Assembly (NCBI GenBank): GCA_963842335.1
Contig: CAWJGF010000016.1
Location: 1 to 64,000 of the forward strand
DNA length: 64,000 bases
Reading direction: 5' to 3'
Source of the DNA: PALSA-600 sp963842335
GTDB taxonomy: Bacteria > Actinomycetota > Thermoleophilia > Gaiellales > Gaiellaceae
Shown here: piece by piece, positions 8,313-17,296 of the stretch
Position numbering within the stretch: the stretch's first letter is position 1
Layout of the letters: each line of letters starts with the position of its first letter
The notes under the pieces: generated by a model
Seen by the model: only the letters and a program-made list of their open reading frames with translations
What the model was told of the DNA's origin: nothing
Databases searched by the model: none
Translations under genes and position numbers: made by a program

Positions 8313-9445
8313 GGAGCGCACTTGCCGGTCGAGACCGGCGCCGCATTGGCCGAATCGAGATCGGTTCTGACAACGTCGATCGGAACGCCGTAGCCCCCGA
8401 CCGCGCCGATGCGCGCTGCGAAGACCATCGCCTCGACGGCACCGCGCGAGTTGACGGCGGGCGCACCGGAGTCTCCGTGCCGAACGAGCCCGCGGAGCGC
8501 GGTGATCGGTCGCGTGACCGGGCCGGACCCGTACGCATCGTCTGCGAGCACGACCGAAGTGCGACCGATCCGGGCGGGAGTGACGGTAAAGGGGCCGTTC
8601 TCGGGAAATCCGAGCACCGCAACAGGAGTGCCGGCCCTCGCCGTCGCGAGCGGCAGGCCGCGCAGTCCGAGATTCCCCACTCGCAGAACGGCGACGTCGT
8701 TGCGAGTATCGAACTCCACGACGTCCGCCGGAAGACGGCCTCCGGACTGGAGCTCGACGACGGTGTCCTTCTGGCCCGCGACGACGTGAGCCGCAGTCAC
8801 GACGAGATCCGGCCGCGCGGCCCAGCCGGTCCCCTCCACTCCGACGTCGCAAGCCGTTCCAAGCACGCGCACCACACTTGGTGACGCGCGACGCACTCCG
8901 ACCGCATGCGCGAGCCGTGGGTCAGGCGGGGCGACGGGCCCGGCCGGACCGGCAATGGTCGGGAAGGGATCGATCCGCGCAAGCACGCCTAGGACATCCG
9001 TCGGCGAAACCACCTCATTCAGCCGCTGCAGAAGCGCCGAGGACTGCGCACCGCGGCGAAGGTCCGTCTGCCCGGGCAAGAGCAGCGCGACCGCCCCGAG
9101 CACCCAGACGATCGCAAGCCCGCTGACCGTCCCGAGCACGAGACCGCCGGTTGCGTCGAAGGTGGTGAGCTTCGGCCTCCGCACTCTGGAGCGAAGCGCC
9201 GACCCCGCCAGCGTGCCGAGCGTCTCGAGCAGGATCGCTCCCACCGCCGCGCCCACCAGAGCCGCGAGCGGTGTGTACGGAGAGTCTTTGCCGCCCTGAA
9301 GGAGCTCGGGAGCGAGACGCGAGCCGAGCCAGGCGCCGAGGACGATCCCGACCAGCGAGAGGGCGGTTGAGATCAGCCCTTTCTTCCAGCCGATGAAGGC
9401 CGTCAAGGCGACGAAGCCGAGCGCGATCAGGTCGACTTTGGTCAT
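8309..9445 (-). CDS. MarP-like membrane serine protease (CvpA + trypsin domains)
   Basis: A 378-residue protein with four predicted N-terminal membrane segments of the CvpA/colicin V production type (about 5-125), a linker, and an extracytoplasmic trypsin-like domain with catalytic H220 (VTAAHV), D250 (RNDVAVL) and S326 (GDSGAP). Two cysteines, C199 (GTACDVG) and C376 three residues from the end, match the pair that forms an activating disulfide in Mycobacterium MarP. MarP-type proteases act in acid and oxidative stress through cleavage of cell-wall hydrolases. The start ATG at 9445 is unambiguous. It is transcribed convergently with the methionine gene. Confidence 0.9.
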   Translation of the reverse strand: MTKVDLIALGFVALTAFIGWKKGLISTALSLVGIVLGAWLGSRLAPELLQGGKDSPYTPLAALVGAAVGAILLETLGTLAGSALRSRVRRPKLTTFDATGGLVLGTVSGLAIVWVLGAVALLLPGQTDLRRGAQSSALLQRLNEVVSPTDVLGVLARIDPFPTIAGPAGPVAPPDPRLAHAVGVRRASPSVVRVLGTACDVGVEGTGWAARPDLVVTAAHVVAGQKDTVVELQSGGRLPADVVEFDTRNDVAVLRVGNLGLRGLPLATARAGTPVAVLGFPENGPFTVTPARIGRTSVVLADDAYGSGPVTRPITALRGLVRHGDSGAPAVNSRGAVEAMVFAARIGAVGGYGVPIDVVRTDLDSANAAPVSTGKCAP

Positions 9446-9542
9446 ACGGTCGAGAGGCTACTCGCGTCCTCGGATTCCTGGCGCGCCGCGAGGGCAGCGC
9501 ATCCCTGACCGGCCAGCGATGCGAGGTAGACTGGCTGCCCCT

Positions 9543-9616
<74 letters not shown>

Positions 9617-9634
9617 CTCTCTACTCCCGGCGTG

Positions 9635-10333
9635 CTACTCGGCTGGCGGAATGAGGCCGGGCGCAACGCCGAGGACAGACAGGAGCGCGACGGCTGTCAC
9701 TACCCACGTCAGGCCGCCCAACGTCCAGACAACGCGCCGGGCCGTACCGCGGTTCGATCCGATGCTCTCCGCGAGCCTCACACCGGCGACGATGACGCCG
9801 ACCTCGAACGCCGTCGCCACGGAGTCGGCCACACCCACGGACTCGGCCATGCCTGCGTCAGGGCCGATGAGGGTTCCGGCCGTTCGCGTGACGATCCAGA
9901 GTGCGACGACGGCGGCGTTGCCGAACACGCCGAGCCAGATCATGAGACGCGATGGTGAAGCAACGACGCGCGCTGCCCAGAGCAGCTGGGCGACGCCGAT
10001 CGCGGCGAAGAACACTCCAAATGCCCACCACTCTTCGAGATGGTCTGCGATGACGGCATAGTGAATCGCCGCCGCGCCTGCGCGAGAGCAACGCGGCAGC
10101 GATCGACATGCAGGGACGTGTCGGCCGCGCGCGGCAAGCGGGACGACCGCAAGCGTCAACGCCGACACGGCCAGAGCGCCCGCGGTCTGAAGCGCAGTGG
10201 GACCGTCGGCGACGACGGTCGTCCCGAGCAGCGTTGCGGAGGCCGCGGCGAGCGTTGCAACGACGCCCGCGGCCGGACGCGGCGCATTGCGCGCCGCGTC
10301 CGCTTCGAGCCGAGCTAGGGAATGTTCGGACAC
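9635..10333 (-). CDS. Polytopic membrane protein of unknown function
   Basis: A 232-residue protein with about six or seven hydrophobic segments (for example VALWIVTRTAGTLIG and LTWVVTAVALLSVLG). I do not recognise a family. The motif HYAVIADHLEEWWAFGVFF in the third segment region places a His and two acidic residues in the membrane and is the most distinctive feature. The GTG start at 10333 lies inside the last codons of the upstream cupin gene (19-base overlap), so the two are probably cotranscribed and coupled. Confidence 0.65.
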   Translation of the reverse strand: MSEHSLARLEADAARNAPRPAAGVVATLAAASATLLGTTVVADGPTALQTAGALAVSALTLAVVPLAARGRHVPACRSLPRCSRAGAAAIHYAVIADHLEEWWAFGVFFAAIGVAQLLWAARVVASPSRLMIWLGVFGNAAVVALWIVTRTAGTLIGPDAGMAESVGVADSVATAFEVGVIVAGVRLAESIGSNRGTARRVVWTLGGLTWVVTAVALLSVLGVAPGLIPPAE

Positions 10334-10905
10334 TCGGCCGGCTTCGGTTGGTCGATGCGAATCGCCGCATTCGTAGTCCCCGGCGGCAGCGCGTAGAACG
10401 CCCACAACACGAGCGGCGTCGAGCCCTCGTTCCGCATGTTGTGTACCTCCGTCGGCGGCTGCATGAATCCAGCGCCGGCGGCGTACTTCGTCGCCGGGCA
10501 GCCGGACATGGCGTGGTACAGCGTCCCCTCGCCCTGCGCAACCGCGACGAACGTCGGGCCTGGATGCGTGTGCCAGCCCGTATACCCGCCCGCGGGAATG
10601 GTCAGCTGCTGATACGCGGTGTCACATGCCGTCGCACCGCACGTCATCAACGACGAGACCGTTTGGTACGTGAAGCTCACGCGCCTCGTCACGGTCTTGC
10701 GCCCGACGCGAACGCGTACTGTCTTCGTCGCGGTCTTGCTCTCCGGTACCCCAATCACGACCGACTGCGACACCGGCCCGCGCGCGACGTAGTTGCTCAC
10801 CGCGCCGGAACCCGGCGTTGCAAGCGCCTGCGCGACGACCACCGTCACAGCCGCGCCGCTGACCAGGCCGGCCGCGATCGCCAACCGCTTTCTGCCTCCA
10901 GTCAT
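10315..10905 (-). CDS. Secreted cupin-domain protein
   Basis: A 196-residue protein with a Sec signal peptide (MTGGRKRLAIAAGLVSGAAV) and a single cupin barrel in the C-terminal half. Metal ligands are visible as WHTHPGPTF and, in the second motif, PPTEVHNMRN. The start ATG at 10905 has AGAGGAGA upstream. The substrate is unknown. It is cotranscribed with the membrane protein that overlaps its 3' end. Confidence 0.72.
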   Translation of the reverse strand: MTGGRKRLAIAAGLVSGAAVTVVVAQALATPGSGAVSNYVARGPVSQSVVIGVPESKTATKTVRVRVGRKTVTRRVSFTYQTVSSLMTCGATACDTAYQQLTIPAGGYTGWHTHPGPTFVAVAQGEGTLYHAMSGCPATKYAAGAGFMQPPTEVHNMRNEGSTPLVLWAFYALPPGTTNAAIRIDQPKPAECPNIP

Positions 10906-11108
10906 CGGTTTCTCCTCTCGTCGGATCTTCCGCCGTCGACGGTAGGAGGCCGCTGCAGCGTGGCCTACCGTGCCCGCAGGTGAGTGCTCGGGAGGCTGCC
11001 CTCCCAGCGAGAGAGGATGGTGGCCCACTTGACGCCCGCGGCGCAGTGGCGGACAAATTCGTCAGTCATCGTTAGGAGGCGATCAACCTGCAGGCGAAGC
11101 AGCTCGAC

Positions 11109-11741
11109 GTGCAACGGGAGCTCGAACGATTGCGCGTCGAAGTCGAGGAGCTCCGTGCAGCTCTGAAGCGGCTCGTTCTGGCCGCGGATGCCGACCGACG
11201 CATGGTCGAACGTGAGCTACACGACGGCGTACAACAGCACTTGATCGCGCTCGCGGTCGACTTGCAGCTCGCCGGGCAAGCGCTGGACTCCGACCCGGCG
11301 GCAGCCAAGACGCTCCTCGACGAGATGGGTCGCGATCTTCAGCACGCGCTCGACGAGACCTCGCTACTTGCGCAGCGCATCTATCCGGCGACACTCGAAG
11401 CCGGCGGCCTGGGAATGTTGCTGCGCTCGGCTGCGGTGAGCGCCGGCGTCCCTGCCTCGGTCGACGTCGTAGCTCCCTCGACCCACCCGCCGGAAGTTGT
11501 GATGACGCTCTACCTGTGCTGGTGCAACCTGCTTGCGCGTGGGCGCGGCGAGAAAGGCGCGAGGATCAGAGTGCGCGAGAGCGAGGACATGCTCGCGTTC
11601 GAGGTCGTCGGGATCGCTAGCTCGGATGCGGAGCTCAACTATCTGCGGGACCGTGTCGAGGCGCTGGGTGGCCGACTGGCTGTCACTTCGGGATCTGGTG
11701 ACGGCACCCGCATCTCCGGCTCGCTGCCGCTGTCGCGATGA
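11109..11741 (+). CDS. NarL-type histidine kinase with degenerate ATPase domain
   Basis: A 210-residue cytoplasmic protein with an N-terminal coiled coil (QRELERLRVEVEELRAAL), a HisKA_3 dimerisation/phosphoacceptor motif (RELHDGVQQHL) and a C-terminal HATPase-like region. The N-box is reduced to CWCNLLARG and the DDGxGF box is replaced by VGIASSDAEL; only the last part (RDRVEALGGRL, GDGTRI) looks normal. It may be catalytically dead and act as a phosphotransfer or dimerisation partner. GTG at 11109 is used, but a strong TAGGAGG (11073-11079) points to an in-frame CTG at 11088 as a possible true start. A response-regulator gene lies tail-to-tail two bases away. Confidence 0.75.
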   Translation: MQRELERLRVEVEELRAALKRLVLAADADRRMVERELHDGVQQHLIALAVDLQLAGQALDSDPAAAKTLLDEMGRDLQHALDETSLLAQRIYPATLEAGGLGMLLRSAAVSAGVPASVDVVAPSTHPPEVVMTLYLCWCNLLARGRGEKGARIRVRESEDMLAFEVVGIASSDAELNYLRDRVEALGGRLAVTSGSGDGTRISGSLPLSR

Positions 11742-11743
11742 GG

Positions 11744-12409
11744 TTAGTGGCTCTCCGCGAGGTAGAGGACGACGGCCTTCACCCGTTTGTGGACCGCCGG
11801 CTCCCACGTCAGCCCGAGCTTGAGGAAGATCGAGTGGATCACCTTCTCGACCGACCTCTCGGTCAAGACGAGGGCACGCGCTATCGCTGCGTTGTTCTTC
11901 CCTTCGGCCATCTCGCGCAGCACATCCCGCTCACGCGGAGTCAACTCGTTGAGTGGCGACTCCTCGCTCCGCGCGTTCTCCGCCACCAACGTTTCCACGA
12001 CCTTCGGGTCGAACACCGAGCCGCCTTCCGCGACGGCCCGGATCGCCGCAGCGAGCTGCTCGAGATCCTTTACGCGTTCCTTCAGGAGGTACCCGCGCCG
12101 CTCGCTGCCACCGTTGAGGAGCGCGAGCAGGTAACCAGGATTCGCGTACTGGCTGAGGACGACGACACCGACCTCGGGGTCCGTCTCGCGAAGCCGGGTC
12201 GCCGCCTGGATCCCCTCGTCGGTGTTGCCCGGGGGCATGCGGATGTCCGTCACGACGACGTCGGGGCGTTCTGCAGCGACGGTGACGAGCAGCGAGTCGA
12301 GGTCGCCGCACACCGAAACGACCTCGAGCCCCTCTTGCGTCTCGAGCACACTCCGGAGCCCCTCGCGGACGAGGTACTGGTCTTCGGCGAGAACGATTCG
12401 GATAGGCAC
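11744..12409 (-). CDS. NarL/FixJ family response regulator
   Basis: A 221-residue regulator with a receiver domain (1-120; acidic pocket ED at 9-10, phosphoacceptor D55 in VVTDIRMPP) and a LuxR-type helix-turn-helix (LTPRERDVLREMAEG... TERSVEKVIHSIFLKLGL). Position 12409 GTG is the most natural start; a longer version would run into the divergent receiver gene. Its likely partner is the convergent HisKA_3 protein, which may itself be unable to autophosphorylate. Confidence 0.85.
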   Translation of the reverse strand: MPIRIVLAEDQYLVREGLRSVLETQEGLEVVSVCGDLDSLLVTVAAERPDVVVTDIRMPPGNTDEGIQAATRLRETDPEVGVVVLSQYANPGYLLALLNGGSERRGYLLKERVKDLEQLAAAIRAVAEGGSVFDPKVVETLVAENARSEESPLNELTPRERDVLREMAEGKNNAAIARALVLTERSVEKVIHSIFLKLGLTWEPAVHKRVKAVVLYLAESH

Positions 12410-12426
12410 TGCTTGAGGATACGGCG

Positions 12427-12849
12427 ATGACGCCTCTTTCTCCACAAGCGCGCGACACCGGACGGCCTGGGGATCCGCCGCTCGTACTCATCGTCGATGA
12501 CAGCGAGAAGAATCGGAAGCTCGCCCGGGAAGTGCTTCGCGCAGCCGGCTTTCGGACGCTCGAGGCCGCCCGCGGGGACGAAGCGATCGCCGTCGCGGTC
12601 GAGCGCCGACCGGACCTGATCCTCCTCGACCTGCGGCTTCCCGACATGGATGGAACGGACGTCGCACGCAAGCTTCGCGGCGGCGCGGAAACTGGACGGA
12701 TACCGGTCGTGGCGCTCAGCGCCTCGCCGATAGCCGGAGGCAGCGACCGGCTCCTGGCAACGGATTTCGACGGCTATCTCCAGAAGCCGATCGACGTCCG
12801 AGCGTTTCCCCAGCAGGTGCGCCGGTACTTGGGGACCGATCGCGCCTGA
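12427..12849 (+). CDS. Single-domain response regulator (DivK-like receiver)
   Basis: A 140-residue stand-alone receiver: acidic pair D24-D25 in LIVDDSEKN, phosphoacceptor D68 in LILLDLRLPDMDG, and Lys in GYLQKPID. There is no output domain. The N-terminal ~17 residues are extra and probably disordered. It shares high similarity in layout with the receiver at 15147, and both may be phosphorelay intermediates or targets of the hybrid-less kinase at 13522. Confidence 0.85.
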   Translation: MTPLSPQARDTGRPGDPPLVLIVDDSEKNRKLAREVLRAAGFRTLEAARGDEAIAVAVERRPDLILLDLRLPDMDGTDVARKLRGGAETGRIPVVALSASPIAGGSDRLLATDFDGYLQKPIDVRAFPQQVRRYLGTDRA

Positions 12850-13016
12850 AGCCGAAACCACCGTGCCAGCATCCGACGGAAACCCCGGCAAGCACGGTTG
12901 GCAGGTACGCGCCGGCGTTCCATTCTCTGATGCGAGACCTAGACGGACGTTTTCCGGTATGTGAACATCGTTACGCCCGGCTCGAGCACTCCGGGCCAAA
13001 AGGAGGCGGCAGGCAA

Positions 13017-13517
13017 ATGCGGACACTGTTGGTCGGATACGTACTCGGCGCGCTCGTCATCGCGCTTTCGGGCTGTGGAGCTTCGAGCGCGACCTCGGGC
13101 GAGGCGGCAGCGGCCCAACGGCGCGTCGACCTCTACGAGATCAGCAAGATTGAGCGGTCCTTCCACGAAGCGATATCCAAGAAGAACATCCGCGAGATGG
13201 TGAGCCTGTTCGCGCCCCATGCGACTGGCACGTTCGCCCCCGGCAAAACCGTGACGGGAAGGGCCCAGATCCGTCGCGTCTGGTTGAAGTCGAAGGCATT
13301 TAAACCGACAACGCACTGGTTGTCGGACCACCCGGCCTACAAGCTCAAGGTCACCGTCGACGGAGACCGCGGCACGCTCCACTTCGAGTGTCACTTCATC
13401 GACCTCCGGACGGCGAAGGTCGCAGCGCTCACGGCCGGCAATCTCGATGTCGCGAGGATCGACGGCCGCTGGCTGATCACGAACTTCGTCGGCAGCACGT
13501 CAGAGCTGAAGATCTGA
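13017..13517 (+). CDS. Lipoprotein with SnoaL/DUF4440-like domain
   Basis: A 166-residue exported protein with a lipobox (ALSGC) after a short hydrophobic signal, hence anchored outside the membrane. The mature part (ISKIERSFHEAISKKNIREMVSLFAPHATGTF...) has the NTF2/SnoaL cone-fold pattern. ATG at 13017 is preceded by AGGAGG. It sits directly upstream of the membrane histidine kinase and may present a ligand to that sensor; this is inference from position only. Confidence 0.75.
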   Translation: MRTLLVGYVLGALVIALSGCGASSATSGEAAAAQRRVDLYEISKIERSFHEAISKKNIREMVSLFAPHATGTFAPGKTVTGRAQIRRVWLKSKAFKPTTHWLSDHPAYKLKVTVDGDRGTLHFECHFIDLRTAKVAALTAGNLDVARIDGRWLITNFVGSTSELKI

Positions 13518-13521
13518 GCAC

Positions 13522-15144
13522 TTGTCGGCGGAACCCGTCGCGAAGCAGGACGCGGCAGCCGGTGCCTCGAAGCGCCGGCTGCTGAGCCCTGCCGACAACC
13601 CGGTCGTCCGGGCTGTCGGCCGCGCGCCTGCCGGCGTCCACGCCAAGCTGCTCATCGCGTTCGTTGGCACGGCCCTGCTCGTCGTCGTGCTCGGAGTGTT
13701 GGGGCTGCGACTCCTCGGAGAGTCCAACAAACGGGTGGAGACGCTCAGGACTCTTCAGGTTCGAGCCTTCGCATACGGCAAGCTTCGCAGCGACGCCTCG
13801 CATGTTCGCCTTCTGCTCGCCCAGAACGTCGGAGGGGACTTCTACAAGGTCTTCCCCGACCTGAACAAGCAGGAAGTCCGCTCAGGGGGCCCGGCCGTCG
13901 ACGACCGGGCGATCGCGAGCGCCGCCGCCCAGATTCCCGCCTCCACCTTTCCCGAGAATCTCGGATTTCGCCCGCCACCCGAGGACGAGCGGTTCTTGCG
14001 CAGGATCCGAGCAACCAGCGGGCAGCTCGCAGACGTGTTGCAAAAGATCGTCGCGGCCGGCCGCACGGCTCCGAAACGAGTTCCGTCTCTCAGGACGCGG
14101 GCCGAACTGCTGGCCATCGACCTCAACGACAACGCAACCGAGCTCGGGAACGTCATGACGGCGCGGACGAACGCCGTCATCGCCCAGAACGCGAGCGCAT
14201 ATGAGAACTCGCGCAATCTCTTCATAGGAGTGGCGGCAGGAGCGATCGCTCTCGCGCTGCTCCTGGGGTTCGTCCTCTCGTGGTCGGTGATCGGGCCGAT
14301 GCAGCGCATCGACTCGCGGCTGGCTGCAATCGCTTCGGGCGACTTCTCGGGACACGTCGACGTCACGAACCGCGACGAGCTGGGAGCGCTGGCAGAGAAC
14401 GTGAACCAGATGAACGACGAGCTCAGGCGCCTCTACAGAGAGCTCGAGACAGCCAGCCAGCACAAGTCGGACTTTCTCGCCAACATGTCGCACGAGCTAC
14501 GGACACCGCTGAACGCGATCATCGGGTTCTCGCAGGTGCTGCGCGACGGAATGGTCGGCGAAGTGAACGAGAAGCAGGCGGAGTACCTCGACGACATCCT
14601 GTCCTCGGGGAACCACCTGCTTTCGCTCATCAACGACGTGCTCGACCTCTCCAAAGTCGAAGCAGGGCAGGTCGAGCTCGAGCTCGCACCGTTCTCGTTG
14701 CAGGACGCGCTCGAGCGCGGCGTCGCGATGGTGCGCGAGCGCGCAACGCGAGATGGCGTCCAGGTGACGCTCGCCGCCAACCCAGACGTCGACGTCGTCG
14801 CCGGCGACGAGCGCCGCATCAGGCAGGTGATCTTCAACCTGCTCACGAACGCCGTGAAGTTCACGCCTCCGGGCGGGTCGGTCGACGTGCGGGCAAAGCA
14901 GGTTAACAGCGAGGTCAGCGTCTCGGTGGCCGACACCGGACGCGGTATCGCCGGCGAGGATCTCAGGCGTATCTTCGAGGAGTTCCAGCAGACCGAAGCC
15001 GGGATCGAGCAGGGCGAGGGAACGGGTCTCGGCCTAGCGCTCTCGAAGCGACTCGTCGAGCTACACGGCGGCCGGATCTGGGTCGACAGCGAACTCGGCA
15101 GGGGCAGCACGTTCGTGTTCACGCTCCCGACGAACGGCATCTAG
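13522..15144 (+). CDS. Membrane sensor histidine kinase (HAMP-HisKA-HATPase)
   Basis: A 540-residue kinase starting with TTG at 13522. Membrane segments near 43-65 and 235-262 bracket an extracytoplasmic helical sensor of about 170 residues; then come HAMP (about 262-315), HisKA with phosphoacceptor His in NMSHELRTPLNAIIGFS (about 327-343), and HATPase_c with N-box (LLTNAVKF), DTGRGI and GEGTGLGLALSKRL. All catalytic boxes are intact. It heads an array with the receivers at 15147 and 15524, two bases and less apart, so these are likely its phosphorylation targets. Confidence 0.93.
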   Translation: MSAEPVAKQDAAAGASKRRLLSPADNPVVRAVGRAPAGVHAKLLIAFVGTALLVVVLGVLGLRLLGESNKRVETLRTLQVRAFAYGKLRSDASHVRLLLAQNVGGDFYKVFPDLNKQEVRSGGPAVDDRAIASAAAQIPASTFPENLGFRPPPEDERFLRRIRATSGQLADVLQKIVAAGRTAPKRVPSLRTRAELLAIDLNDNATELGNVMTARTNAVIAQNASAYENSRNLFIGVAAGAIALALLLGFVLSWSVIGPMQRIDSRLAAIASGDFSGHVDVTNRDELGALAENVNQMNDELRRLYRELETASQHKSDFLANMSHELRTPLNAIIGFSQVLRDGMVGEVNEKQAEYLDDILSSGNHLLSLINDVLDLSKVEAGQVELELAPFSLQDALERGVAMVRERATRDGVQVTLAANPDVDVVAGDERRIRQVIFNLLTNAVKFTPPGGSVDVRAKQVNSEVSVSVADTGRGIAGEDLRRIFEEFQQTEAGIEQGEGTGLGLALSKRLVELHGGRIWVDSELGRGSTFVFTLPTNGI

Positions 15145-15146
15145 AA

Positions 15147-15527
15147 ATGGCGGGCGTGCAGATTCTCATCGTGGAGGACAACGAGAAGAACATGAAACTG
15201 TTTCGGGACGTCCTCATAGCGAGCGGCCACCGCACGCTCGAAGCGACAACCGGCGGACAAGCGGTCGAGCTGGCCACCGCGCACTCTCCGGACCTCGTCC
15301 TGATGGACATCCAGCTCCCGGACATCGGCGGAGTCGAGACACTCGGCCGGCTGCGCGCGGACGAGCGGACCGCATCCCTGCCAGTCGTGGCCCTGACCGC
15401 GCAAGCGATGGATGGCGACCGCGAGCGCTTCCTCGCCGCGGGCTTCAACGGCTACCTCTCCAAGCCGGTGAGGGTCGCCGACTTGATCGCCACAGTGAAG
15501 CATTACTGCGAGGGAGCAAATCAATGA
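15147..15527 (+). CDS. Single-domain response regulator
   Basis: A 126-residue receiver: ED at 10-11 in LIVEDNEKN, phosphoacceptor D54 in LVLMDIQLPD, T in VVALTAQAM and K in GYLSKPVRV. There is no output domain. The start follows the kinase stop by two bases and the stop overlaps the next ATG (ATGA), so the three genes are translated as a unit. Confidence 0.92.
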   Translation: MAGVQILIVEDNEKNMKLFRDVLIASGHRTLEATTGGQAVELATAHSPDLVLMDIQLPDIGGVETLGRLRADERTASLPVVALTAQAMDGDRERFLAAGFNGYLSKPVRVADLIATVKHYCEGANQ

Positions 15528-16642
15528 GCGACCACGCAGCACGGCTTCTCGTCGTGGACGATGTTGCGCAGAACGTGCGCCTGCTGCAGGCCGTGCTGGA
15601 GGCTCACGGCTACGACGTCATCTCCGCTACGGACGGCCGCACCGCGCTGGAACGCGTCGTCTCGGCGAAACCTGATCTCGTGCTGCTCGACGTGATGATG
15701 CCCGAGCCCGACGGCTACGCAGTCTGTCGGCAGCTGCGCGCGCAAGAGGGGACCGCGATGCTGCCGGTGATCATGCTCACAGCGAGCGAAGGGCCCGAAA
15801 AGAGGAAGGCCATCGAGGCGGGAGCGGACGACTTCATCCTAAAGCCGTTCAACCGTGACGAACTGCTCACGCGCATTCGGTCGCTGCTCCGGATCAAGCG
15901 CTATCACGACACCATCACGGAGCTGAACCGAACACTCGAGGAGCGCGTGCAAACGCAGCTCGATGAGCTCGAAAGGCTACAGCGGCTACGCCGCTTCCTC
16001 TCGCCGCAGCTCGCCGACGCGATCGTCTCCGAGGGCGACGAGTCGATTCTGCGAAGCCATCGCCGGCAGGTCGCGATGTTCTTCGCCGACCTGCGCGGGT
16101 GGACGACCTTCGTCGACGCGGTGGAGCCGGAGGAGCTCATGCGCGTGCTCGGCGAGTTCCACGGCACGATCGGCGAGCTCGTCAAGCGCTTCGACGCGAC
16201 GGTTGGCTTCATCGAGGGGGACGGCGTCCAGCTCTTCTTCAATGACCCGATCGAAGTACCCGATGCCGCGATGCGCGCGGTACGACTGGGTTGCGCGCTG
16301 CGCGCGGAGATGGCAGAGCTGACATCAACGTGGAGAAAGCGCGGCTACGATCTCGACTTCGGCGCTGGCATCGCGCTCGGCTACGCGACGTGCGGTGAGG
16401 TGGGGTTCGAAGGGCGCTTCGACTATGCGGCGATCGGCGCCGTGACGAACCTCGCGTCCCGGCTCGCGGACGAAGCTGCCGCGGGCCAGATCCTCATTTC
16501 CCAGCGGCTCTACGCTGAGGTCGAGGACGAAGTCGAGGTCGAATTAGTCGGCGAATTCACGCTGAAGGGATTCCAGCGGGCGGTCACTGCTCTCAACGTC
16601 GTCGCTGTCCGCGAGCGGGCTATCGCTCGCGCTGCGTTCTGA
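15524..16642 (+). CDS. Response regulator with class III adenylate/guanylate cyclase output
   Basis: A 372-residue protein: receiver (1-122; D56, K107 in ILKPFN), a short coiled coil (TITELNRTLEERVQTQLDEL), and a class III nucleotide cyclase domain (about 180-365). Both metal-binding aspartates are present, D189 in MFFADLRGW and D233 in IEGDGVQ, as is the NLASRL transition-state segment. It should make cAMP (or cGMP) on phosphorylation by the upstream kinase. Translational coupling with the receiver at 15147 supports one pathway from an extracellular signal to a cyclic nucleotide. Confidence 0.93.
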   Translation: MSDHAARLLVVDDVAQNVRLLQAVLEAHGYDVISATDGRTALERVVSAKPDLVLLDVMMPEPDGYAVCRQLRAQEGTAMLPVIMLTASEGPEKRKAIEAGADDFILKPFNRDELLTRIRSLLRIKRYHDTITELNRTLEERVQTQLDELERLQRLRRFLSPQLADAIVSEGDESILRSHRRQVAMFFADLRGWTTFVDAVEPEELMRVLGEFHGTIGELVKRFDATVGFIEGDGVQLFFNDPIEVPDAAMRAVRLGCALRAEMAELTSTWRKRGYDLDFGAGIALGYATCGEVGFEGRFDYAAIGAVTNLASRLADEAAAGQILISQRLYAEVEDEVEVELVGEFTLKGFQRAVTALNVVAVRERAIARAAF

Positions 16643-16747
16643 CGCCCGCGCGCCAAATCCGGCACCTCCGCAACAGCGTCTAGCCGGGTGGGCGTCGGCC
16701 TCGCTCGAGGTAGCACCTACCAGTCCTAGACGCGTCCTCGCGCTCGT

Positions 16748-16792
16748 GGATCACGGGGGTAAAGCGCGGGTTCGAGTCCCGTCGCTCCCGCT
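16748..16792 (+). repeat. tRNA-Asp-derived direct repeat, copy B
   Basis: The last 28 bases are identical to the 3' end of tRNA-Asp (copy A). The preceding 17 bases (GGATCACGGGGGTAAAG) are not from the tRNA but are shared exactly with copy C. No other tRNA parts are present, so this is an att-like remnant and not a tRNA gene. Confidence 0.75.
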
Positions 16793-16820
16793 CCTCTCGT
16801 TGCGACTCGATGCCGTAGAG

Positions 16821-16847
16821 GACGCGGCCGCGCATGTCGGCCGCGTC
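16821..16847. terminator. Hairpin after the cyclase gene and copy B
   Basis: A 9-bp perfect stem (16821-16829 with 16839-16847) with a nine-base loop in the gap between the cyclase gene and the small membrane protein. No T-run is present; function as terminator is possible. The rest of 16643-16914 holds copy B and nothing else I can name. Confidence 0.4.
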
Positions 16848-16914
16848 GGCAGCTCGCACCTTCCCTCGTAACTGACTCCCGGGGTAGAGCCGAAGCGTAG
16901 AGTCACGGCAACGC

Positions 16915-17136
16915 ATGTTCTTGCGGCTCCTTATCGGCGCGTTGGTCGTGCTCTTCCTGGTGATGTGGGTGCGCGCGGTCTTCGGAGTGTTCTTCCGGCG
17001 ACCGGATCTCTCTGGAGTTGGAAAGGTCGCTTGGGCAATCGGCATGCTCGTCGTCCCGTTCGTCGGGCTACTGATCTACACGATGCTCCGACCGGCTGAT
17101 TCGCAGATTGCTTCGCGACGCAGAAAGAGATCCTGA
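16915..17136 (+). CDS. PLDc_N-type small membrane protein
   Basis: A 73-residue protein with two membrane segments. The second (VAWAIGMLVVPFVGLLIYTML) matches the phospholipase D nuclease N-terminal (PLDc_N) motif found as a stand-alone membrane anchor in many actinobacteria. The Arg-rich tail should lie in the cytoplasm. The role is unknown. It is the first gene between repeat copies B and C. Confidence 0.72.
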   Translation: MFLRLLIGALVVLFLVMWVRAVFGVFFRRPDLSGVGKVAWAIGMLVVPFVGLLIYTMLRPADSQIASRRRKRS

Positions 17137-17296
17137 TTCGCAGAAGGGTCGCAAGGCCGCGAGCCGAACACGCTGGGCGGAGCGTGCGGCAATGACGCCT
17201 GACCTACGCGTTCGGTGGGGGTGACGCAGAAAAGCCCTTCGCTAAAGTCGCCCGGTGCCACAGAGGGCCTACCGCGGTCGGCAGCCGAGCGCGCCG

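Noticed and set aside
16680..17045. Minus-strand open frame containing RRDSNPRFTPVIHE
   Set aside because: This is the antisense translation of the tRNA-Asp remnant, a known source of false genes; it also overlaps the PLDc_N gene.
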